From assembly GCF_963678635.1 (NCBI RefSeq), contig NC_087062.1:85088012-85152011 (forward strand): a DNA stretch of 64,000 nucleotides, in the 5' to 3' direction. Positions 43,157 through 53,433 of this stretch are shown one piece after another (positions within the stretch are counted from its first letter, which is position 1; each line of letters starts with the position of its first letter). Source of the DNA: Symsagittifera roscoffensis (lineage: Eukaryota; Xenacoelomorpha; Acoela; Convolutidae). Both the position numbers and the translations under genes were made by a program. A model generated the notes under the pieces. It made no database searches, was not told the origin of the DNA, and was given only the letters and a program-made list of their open reading frames with translations.

Positions 43157-46100
43157 GGCATTAAAGTCTCCAAGGTACTCAAAATGATGCGCGATAAGCC
43201 GCGTGGTATTTTGAAGCAATGGCAAGACATTGTCTGTCTGAAAATGTGTGATGCTGAAACAGTTAAAGCTAATAGACGGCGACTTCTTAATTCCGGGAAG
43301 AGTTCTGGTTCCCATGTGTCGACAGTTCCCAATAACATGGGCGGACAAAGTTTGCTAATTAGGGAACAAAAAGAAGATAACGAATTTCAAGGTCAGCGAG
43401 CGTATATAAACAAAAAATATAGTAGAAATGAAGAGAAACGGACTACCTACGCTGAACGTTTACTAGGCTGCCCTGCTAAAATATCATCTTGTAAAGATGT
43501 GGACAAAAAGAGAAAAGAGTTGCTGGCTTCTTGTTCACGTAAACGGAACAGTTTCAAAACACCTTTCATGAAACCGAATTCAATCACACCCGAGACAGAA
43601 ACTCGCTCTGCCGAAACCAATATTGAGACTTCGAGGAAATCTGCAAGTATAACAGAAGCACCGTTAAGAACAGAAAATGGCATAGAATTAAAAGACGATT
43701 CGTTTTTCGGCCTTGAAGATGATGATATAGCAAGTGTTCCAAAAAAGAAGACATATAACGATCGGCTTTTTGGGTGCTCTGCGCAAGTTGTGAATTCAGA
43801 AGATGTGATCAAAACTAGAAAGGAAATATTAGGCGGTTCAGCCCAAAAGAAAAACTTCAAAGCGCCGCAGCCATGCAATGAAACGTCTTCCAATCAAATA
43901 CCTGCAGGTGTTTCGAAGTTACTTCAGACATCGATTTCTAATTCTGCCGAACTTGGTGGAAGCGAAGATGTACTTGATTCAGAATCAGTTCTTAGTTTAT
44001 TCAGTGGAGAACCTTCCAAAGAAACTTCGTTGCATCGTTCGACGACAATAAATGCTGCAAAGAACATTTTGGGTTGCAATCTTTTAATTAGCGAGGATTC
44101 GCTTGTTAGTCATGAGTTTAGTCCAAATGTCGAGGTTCCAGTGCCACCTAAACTGTCATATACCGACTTCAAAAAACCAGCTTTTGAACGGCGGAAGAAG
44201 TTTTTTGACGACTCTGAATCTTCTAACCGTTTCCGAGACGAAGAAGACACTGAATCGAAGATAAAATATGCAACTAAAAAAGAAGTACGCGAGGCTCTTG
44301 ATGAGAAAAATAAAATCTTGTGCGGCGTTTTAGGAGGTTTTTCTTCAGCGCAAGCGTTTCACGATACGAATAAATTTGGCGATACGAACTGGGTTGAGGA
44401 CTTTGATGAAAAAGAACAATTGCTGAAAAAGAAAAGGAGGAAAAGCAAAAAACGGAAAGGTCATTTCTTGGATGATGTAATCGAAGGTCATCGTCCGAGT
44501 AACAAGGAAGATGAAATCGTTGTTTCGGGGTCCGACAAAGTCATTGACGTTGTGAACAGTTTTATCTCTTCCAAGCCCTCGTCACATAAGGAAGCACACC
44601 ACAATGACCCGAAATTTTTGACCATAATTGACGAGCATATCCCAATAAATGAAGCTACTTATCAACAACAAGAAATCGCATGCGATCAAAAAATCAAATC
44701 AAGTAAACAGAGAAAAACTGATTTCGCTATTTTTGATGCATTCGAATTTGTTGAGCAGAGTGATTTTAATGAAGTTCAGGGTCATCAAATTAATTCAGAA
44801 AAGAACGGTATTGAAAAAAATCGGGGTGTAAATGGTAACTTTGAAAATAGTTCTGTAAATGCAAGTAATATTGACGATAATAATAGCAAGGTATGCGAAC
44901 GAGATTATATGGACGTGTCTTTTTTGTCAGATTCACATTATCTTCCATTCGATACCCAAAATGAAACTCCCAGCAAAAATCCTGATGTGCAAGAAAACAC
45001 AACTACTAATTCAGTCCAAATGGAGCCTAGAAATTCTTGGGAATCTTCTCTTGCAACATGTCAAGGCCACAGAGAAACTGCGCAGTCTTGTGCATCTAAG
45101 CCGATCGGAGCTTCGAGAGAAACTATAACTGATTTGATCTCAGATGGAAATATGACACCCTATGAAAGGTCAATTGATTCGGATTCAATTAAGAACGATC
45201 AGTACGAACTGGCAAACGAAACAACTTATGCATCTGTTCCAAAGTCGGTGCGAAAAGACGGAAGAAAAATTCTCTCTGCCACTAATTCTCTTTTCAAAAC
45301 TCCATTGATGAAATCTAAAAGTGAAAAATCAAAGTCAAATAGAAAAAGTCAATGCGCAGATCCGTTTCAGACTAAAACGATTCGGAACTTGTTAAATTTG
45401 AGCCTAGATAAAACGCATGAACAATTAAAATCACTTTATAAAATACCATCTGGGGTTCAATTTACGTTTGAAGCATATAGAAATCATCTGTTGCAACAGG
45501 CTCGCATATTTTGTATGTTGTCTATAATGCCCGCTTACGATAGTTTTATCGGCTTCTGGACTGATAACAGAAATAAGACCATTCTAAATATTGAATCCAT
45601 ATGTTTGAAGTCGAATTTTCTGGTCTTAAAGGACGCTCAAATGAGCTTTTCTTCAAAGCAACATGACAAGATCCTGAGCAAAATAAAGCATAAAACGTAC
45701 GAAGAGTCGTTTTATGTTCAAATACCACCAAATAAGAGCCTTTTCAGTTCGTTCAGTCGCAACGATATATGGATCATAATTCCCAAAGAACACAGCAGTG
45801 AGTTCATGGCTCGCTCCATAATGCCATGGCCATTGTGGAATGGGCATTTACATCTGCAACTTTTGAGTTGCCCTGAGAAATTTGATTTGAAGTTCTTCAT
45901 TCGAACAAATAAAGAGGTTAATATGGTAAGAATTGCATCGAGTGTTAATGACTTAGATTGTCTCGATTGTATTTCTGCAAATTTGGCGGATTTGGTGGGA
46001 GTATGTACAAATCCAGTGTTTGAATCTCTATGTGATGTTCGTAATCATCAAAGTAACTCAAATGACCATTCATTAAGCAGCCGTAAGAGAAGTGCAGTTA

Positions 46101-48406
46101 TTGTGAAGCCGGAATTCTGTGAAATGGTACTTTCTCTGGCAGATGAGTTCGAGCAAGTTTTCAACCTTAATGACCAGCAGAAAACAGCTTTGAACAATAT
46201 ATGCTATTCAATATGCTCTGAAAATAGCAATGAAGTTACAATGTTAATACATGGAGTGTTTGGATCCGGAAAATCTTTTTTATTAGCTGTTTTCATTCAT
46301 TTTCTTGTAAATTTAGCCAATCAGTGTGCTTTTGAGGACAGCGAAAACTTTTCGATAATGGTTTGCAGTGGAACAAATGTAGCTGTTGACAACGTTCTGG
46401 GGAAATATATCGAAATTGTGAAACATTCTGCAAAGTGTGAATTACTTGAGGAAAATGCTGAAAACATTTCTGAAGAGGAAGTTGAAAAAAGGTTGAATGA
46501 GATTTTGAGCGGCAGTTTGTTGAGGATTGGAAACGTGCAGAAGATATCGATGCCTATGTTGAGATACTCCCTGCATCATGACCTTGAGACGGATAATTTG
46601 AAACAACTGGCGATTCGTCTCAAAGACAAGGAACTGAAAAAGTAGGGTTATAAGTATACAACTATTTGAATGTAATTTGTTCGAAGTAAATCAGGAGTCG
46701 TTTTATAATTTTCAAGTTAGAATGAACCATCAATTTCAACTATCAATAAGAAAAAATCAAATTGACTGAAATATTGTGAATTTTTCAGTTAAGCCGAAGT
46801 GTAACAAAAATTGAGTGAAAAAAGCTTACCTCATTTAATTTGTCTGAAAAGTGGTAATCGGAACAACAATTAAAGTTGTTGAAATGAATCGGAGTTTTTG
46901 TCCCTGTTCAGATGCGACCGAGAGGAGCTGTTGAAGCTGCGACTGAGCGAGAAGAATTCTCAGAGAAGCAGTCGTGTGCAGTCGGCCAGAGTGGTGGGAG
47001 TGACGACTGCCTCGTGTCTCTCGGCTCACCTCGATAGTTACAAACCCACTCTTCTCATTCTAGACGAGGCTGCTCAGATCACAGAATGTGCCTCCCATTT
47101 AGCCATCGCCAGGTTGGTCAGAAAATGTTTCGTTATAAAAATATCGCGCACCCACCCGATGCCATAGTAGTCTTTGGTTATGTAAGAGTTTAACCAAAGT
47201 ATACTGCTTTGTAGAAGAAAGTGTTTGCATAACTTGGTCATTATGCTGGGAAAATTGATATGGCTGATCTGAAAAAGGTTCTTGATGTTTTTGAAATCAT
47301 GATACCACTCCTTTGAAAAACAGGCATTTATAAAGTAAGTTATACCCAGTAGTTTCGAATGATGAATAACATAGTGCTTCTTAGCTCAATTAAAATATTA
47401 TGAAATGTCCTGTCGAAATTATCGCAAATTTGAATATTTAAAAAGAATTTTTGATTTACGTAGATTCAAACCCTGGCGACTCCTACTCGTGGGAGATCCG
47501 AAGCAGCTACCACCTGTTGTACCCGATGTTCCCACTTCCTCTTTCTCATCTGTCTCCAAAGTATCATCTGCAGGTCCAAACCCAAGTCACGTGACAGCTC
47601 CAGCCGATACAACTCTTTTCAACCGTCTGCAGCTAAACGGAGTCAATCCTGTGCTGTTAAACACGCAATACAGATGCCATCCGGAAATAGCCAATATATG
47701 CGGCAAGATATTCTACAACAACATGCTTGTGAATGGAATCGAAGCTTCCCACCGTGCGCCATTGATCGCATATAAAAGGCATGGTTCGTCTCAAACCAAA
47801 AGGTTGCTGCCGCCTGTTTGTATGGTGAATGTAAACAATGGAAAACAAGAACAAAACAGCTCAAACAATAAAAGTCTAACTAATGAACAAGAAGCTAATC
47901 TCTGTGTTGATTTCATTGTCAGTTTGGTGACTCATCAAAACATACCTCCTGAAAAAATAGGAGTGATATGTTTTTATAAAGCGCAAGCTAACTTGATTGA
48001 TGAAAAAATGGTGGCAAAATTGGCTCACTTAGATCAAGAACCGTCTCGCTGTGTCCCAAAAACAAGCACTGTGGATGCCTTTCAGGGAGGGGAATGCGAC
48101 ATCATCATTCTATGTACGACTAGAACGAAACTAAGCTCCAATATTAAACTCCAATCTGATTGGTCAAGCGAAGACCAAGATTTCTTTTCTAATCCGCACC
48201 GGTTAAACGTGGCAATTTCCAGAGCCAAGACACATCTCGTTATACTGTGCCATGTACCTCTTATTTTGGAATTGATGAACTCGCCAATTTTGGCAAAGGG
48301 CAGTATGCCGAACTGCTGGGAAGAAATTTACAGTATTATTGGCAACTCAGAAGATCAGTACTTTCCAAACTCAGCGAAATTCTATGAAAAACTTGATTTG
48401 AACTGA
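43157..48406 (+). CDS. ZGRF1: ZGRF1-like superfamily 1 DNA helicase, at least 3 exons
   Basis: Exons 43157-46641, 46912-47112 and 47464-48406 join in frame to a TGA. From the ATG at 43184 this is 1533 aa. The N-terminal 700 or so residues are charged and probably disordered, with a repeated module (TYAERLLGCPAK near residue 85 and TYNDRLFGCSAQ near 190, each then D-V-x-K-x-RKE) and a doubled FKTP(F/L)MK motif. The C-terminal third is the helicase: Walker A GVFGSGKS, Walker B LILDEAAQ, LVGDPKQLPP, NTQYRCHPEI, VDAFQGGE, NVAISRAK. The IHGVFG(S/A)GK(S/Y)xLLAV context points to ZGRF1 rather than UPF1, SMUBP2 or DNA2. In vertebrates ZGRF1 is a 5'-3' helicase that helps RAD51 in crosslink and break repair. 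I do not see the N-terminal DUF2439 domain or a GRF zinc finger; the first exon opens at an acceptor with an in-frame lead-in, so upstream coding exons are likely. AATAAA is at 48518. Confidence 0.88.
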
Positions 48407-48517
48407 AAATTTTGTTGCGCAGCAAAAATTTTTGTTGATGTTTTTTTTTGTTTTACGGTGCTTTATAGCTATTTTATGTTCAGAGTGTTATTTTTTGTTT
48501 TATATTCTTTGCTTCCA

Positions 48518-48523
48518 AATAAA
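48518..48523 (+). terminator. Helicase gene polyadenylation signal AATAAA
   Basis: AATAAA lies 112 bases past the TGA and is followed by T-rich sequence. Confidence 0.45.
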
Positions 48524-49061
48524 AAAGATTTTTTTTGTTCGATTTTTCCTGTTTTGAAGTGGGAAAATATTTTTTGTTCAAATTCGAAATTAGACCAAAG
48601 CTATCTGATGACGCAGATTGTTCATTTGTCGATAGTACTGGGAGCTCAAAAAAAGAGAACATATTGCAAAATTCCGAATTTGAAGTAAGAACCTCAAGTC
48701 CCCACAAAAAGTAAAATGATATTTTTTTTTCAAATTATGGTCTGTAATTTTCGGCTTCAGGATAATCATTTTTGAAACAGTTATCAAGTGAAATCGGACG
48801 TTTAGCGGAATCAGATAACGATCAATTAAGTCGAACAATGATTTCGAGCAAAGTCGAACAACAGTGTGAGCGCCTCAGAGTGTGCATGTGTTTGTGCGCA
48901 GAGGAAACATGCGCGGTGAAGCTTGGTTTGTAATGCAAATAATCATGTGTCATTATTTCTCTCAACTCATCACTGCAAATCATTGAAAAATACATATATT
49001 AAATTCTTTCTATTACAAAGATTTCAAGAACCGGTTATTCAGAGAAAATTTAAGAAAAATT
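48524..49061. other. Intergenic, nothing recognised
   Basis: AT-rich sequence without a supported gene or repeat. Confidence 0.35.
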
Positions 49062-49300
49062 ATGTCAGGGACGGATTTCCGGGGAAGTGCGTATCCCCGT
49101 TTTTTGGCGACGAAACCTAAACTTTTTCTAAAGGCGTCTTTGGCGCCAAATTGTCCTAAACTTGAAGGGGAGCGCGCAAAAAAAAACAGTTTTTAGTCAG
49201 ACTGCCCAAAAATATAAATTTTAACCCTTTTTTAAATTTGCGCGTGATGCAGAAAGTTTGGGCTAAATAGGGATCAAAGCCTCAAATTTAATAAATTTTA
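49062..49300 (+). mobile_element. hAT-like MITE fragment
   Basis: It starts CAGGGACGGATTTCC, then TTGGCGCCAAA, GGGGAGCGCGC and the TTTGGGCTAAATAGGGATC stretch of the family. The right end is missing. Confidence 0.55.
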
Positions 49301-50270
49301 TTTCGATTGAAATTTTCTAACTTTTAATCGCTTGGAGTTGAAATTGCAAATTTAATCGCTCCAATAGCTGACGCCGAAAAAAAAACTTTTTTTTGAAATC
49401 AGTGGAATTAACGTGAAATTTTTCAATGATATAATAGCGTTATCCAAACTTTTCTGCGAATTGATTGACTCCACCAAAAACCCATTGCAAGTTGTATAGT
49501 TTTTTTTTTAGTTAAGTAGCGTGTTTGAAAAGTGATTTACTAACCGATAGAAAATATAAAGGTCACAAAAAATGTGATTGACTCTTAATTTCGAAAACTG
49601 AATTTAGTTTCAGATTTTCCAGCGAAACGAAAATTTAACCGTTTGATCCAGTTTTCTCAAATTAGATAATTTTATCAAAATTTGTAATTTATAAGTTGTT
49701 GTAAAAAATCAAAGAGCTTGAGACTTTTTTTTTCTTTAAAATTTGAAAATTGAGTTTTTTTATAGAAAAAAAAACAATGCCGTTTTTTTTTTATTTTCTT
49801 GCGTGCATCGATTCTTTTCCAACTGTCTGATATCTTATTTATTTAGCTCTTGAGGTTTTAATTTTTTTCCAAAATGGCTCGCACGGTTTAAATTGCAGAT
49901 AGAATGGTCACAGCCAGAATTGGTGATATCTGTGTTCTTCATTATTCGTCCCTTCAGTTCGCTAAAACCCAGCCATTGCTGTCTACGAATGTTGCTTTTT
50001 GTCCTAAACAAAATAAGTCTATCCATGTTAGTTTGCGAAAAATTCGGTGGAACAGAAAAGTAATTAAACAACGCAATCTACTATTTTTTTTGTAAAATTA
50101 GGTTTCAGGCGACGGTGAAACAATAACGGTTCTTAACTACAAACTAAACGATTCTTAGACATACTAAAAAAATACATGAAGATATACAAACATACTTACG
50201 TACAAAGCTGAAATTGGAAAAAAAATTGACTCAAACGCTCGAAAATGGTCATTGATTGACCGTTTCGGTT
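49301..50270. other. Intergenic with a family 1 copy
   Basis: 49550-49830 holds family 1 blocks (GTTTGATCCAGTTTTCTCAAATT, CTTTTCCAACTGTCTG). A small stretch at 49835-50095 is open in several frames on both strands, with nothing recognisable. Confidence 0.4.
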
Positions 50271-50275
50271 GAACT

Positions 50276-50800
50276 TTGACTCGAGTACAACCCGCTCGAT
50301 CACCTGAAAATTCTCTTCGTGTTCCTCGAGCACTTGAAATTGGTCGAACACATTTATGGTCGAGACATTCAAAAAATATCTTGCCTGGGGCGAGCACGGC
50401 CGAACATAATTCTAGAGGTAGAGACAGTAGCAAATTATCTTGTTTGGGTCGAGCGCATTCTAGCACATTTTTTAGTACAGAGCACGGTCGAAAACTTTTT
50501 TGCTTATTCTGGGCACTTTTCGTGGTCAAGACAACAAAAAATTATTTTGCTTGGGTCGAGCACGTTCGAGCACATTTTTTAAATCTCGAGCATGGTCGAA
50601 AACATTTTTTTCTTGGGTCGAGCACATTTTGTCGGTCGAGCACGATCGAAACATATCTTGCTTGGGTCGAGCACGGTCAAGCACATTTGCTTGGGTCGAG
50701 CACGGTCAAGCACATTTGCTTTGGTCGAGCGCAGTTGAAAAATACCAAAATTTGGTCGAGACGGTCGAGACATACCAATTTTTGGTCGAGATGATTGAAA
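50276..50800 (+). repeat. GGTCGAGCAC minisatellite
   Basis: Irregular units built on TTGGGTCGAGCACGGTCGAG and CACATTTT repeat across the block. The shortest regular period is 30 bp (about 50661-50720) and longer units are around 50-60 bp. Because it stays open in several frames it produces repetitive ORFs on both strands; these are by-products, not genes. Confidence 0.75.
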
Positions 50801-50859
50801 CATAAATTGAGCACTTTGACCCGGGTAGCTTTTGATCATACAATTGTTCGGAAGCTCTC

Positions 50860-51098
50860 TTACCTTTCAAAAAATTTTCGAAAATTTTGTCGACCTACTA
50901 CTTGTGTCGACCAAAGTGATTTTCTGAAGACTCCCAGTTTCATTCGTCAGGAAGTCATTTTTACAAAAAATTTAGCACCGCAAAATTTTTTTTGTAAAAA
51001 CAGGTCAACAAAAGCCGTTTTTGGTCACTTTTTGAAAAATTTCGAGCAAAAAATTAATTTTTTTTTGGCGCGCTCTCTTCAAAATCCGCCCCTGCTCA
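50860..51098 (-). mobile_element. hAT-like MITE, reverse orientation, one end intact
   Basis: The right end AAAATCCGCCCCTG (ending 51098) is the inverse of the family start. GGCGCGCTCTC and AAAAACAGGTC-type blocks follow inward. I found no matching left terminal repeat or target duplication. Confidence 0.55.
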
Positions 51099-52226
51099 AA
51101 CCTGGTTGAGTTGCAATGATCAGCCCGTAAGAGAGCGAAATCCAAAACACATGATGTCTTTTTAAAACAGACGGTTTTGAAAATTTAGAAGGAAAATGAC
51201 AATTATTGAAATTGGCAATCGAAAAAAAATTGACTTGTTTTTGCTTTTGCTCAGCACTGAGACCATTTTTCACAAGTTTGTTTTTAATTCAATTTTCTCA
51301 TGATGCATCAAAATGCATTAAGTTGTTCAAACTTCTCACTTGTAAGAACGATGAAGCTTACAATCGAGCAACGAATCTTCACTTTTTGTGCAAAACTTTA
51401 AATGGAAGAGTCTGCACGTAAAAACTTAGATTTTACTCACCAAAAAGGCATAAATGAACAAAGGTTAGATCAATTTTTTCGTGAAATCTTTTTGGTAGAG
51501 TCAAAAAAGGCGATGGTTTTTTTCCAATTCGAATAAAAATTAATCGGTTAGTACACAATGTGTGATTTGGGCTGCTAGGTATGTATTCAATTTTTCAAGA
51601 ATTTTGACCAAATTTTTGTTGAGATAATCCAGTTGGGATCCTTTTTTTGGGACGTGCATTGAATGACGGTTTTTGCTATTGGATTATCAGCTACAGAGAA
51701 GTCAGTTGACTACCGCCTGCGTTCCTCAAGTTCGAACCTGAACCTCGAAAACAATACAGGTTTTGTGAAGAAAGACTGTATAAAATATGCTGAATAAAAA
51801 CCAAGCGTTTTTGGTCTCTAATATGGCCAATCCATTTCATCAGTTAAATTTTGTAGAAAAGCAGTTCCTGTATTTGGAGTTCCCAGTGCGGATTCTTGAA
51901 TATTTTTGGAGCTGTTCGTTTTCCATTCTTAAGCTTATAGCATTCTGATTTGCGTTCTGTATGCAAAAGTTTTTTTGGCCGTCGAAAATTTTTCTAGGCA
52001 AGTGTCTTTTAAACACATTCATGTTTATCCAATTCTCAGTCAATTTTGATCAAGCTCCTATCATCACTACTTTTCCTAACAAAGCCACCGCTCCCATCAT
52101 TATCACAATTCATTATTCCAAATGTTTCATTACCAGTGCAAAAATGTAATTATTTAATGTGGTCGACAGTTAAGCTACAGAGCGAGCGTGAATGGCGCAA
52201 TCATATAAAGCATTCAAGTCTATTTC
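51099..52226. other. Intergenic, nothing recognised
   Basis: AT-rich. A weak tRNA-like B box (CAAGTTCGAACCTGAAC) is near 51730. No gene was seen. Confidence 0.35.
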
Positions 52227-52661
52227 AATGCCACCACCAGCGGATTTGGGAGGGGATGCGGACAACCCCCCCCCCCCCCCCCCTACCTCAGGGATTCGAC
52301 CCCCTGCCGACCCCTTTGTACTATTTTGAGATATCCATTTTTGGCTGACTGACCCTAAAATGTTTCTAATGGCGCCTTCGGCGCCAATAAACTAAATTTT
52401 AGGGGGAGCGCGCGCCAAAAAAACAAAACTTATTAGTCAAAATTTTCCAAAAAGAGCCTAAAAACGCCTTTTTGGCCTGTTTTTTCAAAACTTGCCTGCG
52501 GCACAGAAAATTTGGCCAAAACAGGGTCTTTTTAGTGCTCTGGGAGAGCTCGGAAAATCAATTTGATTAGGTGAACCTAAAAAAAGATGACAAAATTTTT
52601 GAATTTTTTTGAAAATCCACCCTCCCCTCGAGAAAATCCTAGATCCGCCCCTGAGTGCCAC
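52227..52661 (+). mobile_element. hAT-like MITE, full length, 8-bp target duplication
   Basis: The element is 52235-52653 (419 bp). The left end is CACCAGCGGATTTGG and the right end CCTAGATCCGCCCCTG. It is flanked by AATGCCAC (52227-52234) and AGTGCCAC (52654-52661), 7 of 8 bases equal. A C-tract of about 20 lies near 52268. This is the reference copy for the truncated ones at 9035, 33265, 38262, 49062 and 50860. Confidence 0.8.
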
Positions 52662-52959
52662 CATTCCAGGAGTTTACTCATATAACTGACACAAGGAACC
52701 AGTTAGTAACATAGATATTTGAATCGTTACAAGCAATTTTTAAACATCATTATTGGAGTAGCGTTTTGAGCTACGCCTATTGTGAATTATGGTGTAGAGT
52801 TTTTCCTTTCCTAACTAATTATGGCGAATTGACTGTTTAAGTTGAATTTATTAACTTTATCCGAGACAACAAAAGGGTTCTAAATTTTTTATGTTGTCCC
52901 GGTCGTGAATTGGCAAGAATTGGTTGCGCAGTTATAAAATTGACTATTAATATTGTTCA

Positions 52960-53107
52960 CGTCACGCCAATTGTCAAATTACGCCAATTGCGACGGTTTT
53001 TTAAGTCGCGGCCGTAGTTTTATCACGCAGCGGCGGCGGTTTTATCTCAAGTCGCGGACCTCGCCCCGATATTTGATCTAATCGAAAATGTATGCATAAG
53101 CAGCAAG
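52960..53107 (+). promoter_or_regulatory. GC/CpG-rich start region and probable 5' UTR exon of the contactin-like gene
   Basis: In a strongly AT-rich surrounding, 52975-53075 is rich in CG (AAGTCGCGGCCGTAG, GCAGCGGCGGCGG, AAGTCGCGGACC). It ends at a strong donor, CAGCAAG|GTAAGA at 53107/53108. The next acceptor, AATTTCAG at 53431, is two bases before the ATG of the signal-peptide exon. This fits a core promoter plus a non-coding first exon; the transcription start is not resolved. Confidence 0.45.
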
Positions 53108-53433
53108 GTAAGATACGATTGTTTTGTCAATTTTACCATTAAGCAACTGTCTTCATACTGTTGAATAGTATATAGCTTGGTTATAGAAAAGATTGAAACT
53201 AGTCATATAGGCGTGATCAAACGCGACGTGTTTTGGCCAATCCAAATAATGCAAGTCGCGTGACCGAGGCTATATTTTAGTAAAAATCTTTTCATACTTT
53301 TTGTTCAATCGGTCATTTTTATTGGCTTGCTTTATCAATACATGGCCTAAATATTTGAAACGAAAAAACTTAGCTACTTTTGCTCACATTTTGGGCAAGC
53401 AAAGATAAAGATAACTTCAAAAAAATTTCAGCC

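Noticed and set aside
43447-43893. 148-codon ORF on the - strand
   Set aside because: Shadow of the helicase exon in a different frame.
49835-50095. Stretch open in several frames on both strands
   Set aside because: No conserved motif in any frame and no convincing exon boundaries; kept as non-coding.
50164-50839. Overlapping ORFs of 86-172 codons with repeated VEH/SST motifs
   Set aside because: By-product of the GTCGAGCAC minisatellite staying open in several frames; no start context, splice site or domain.
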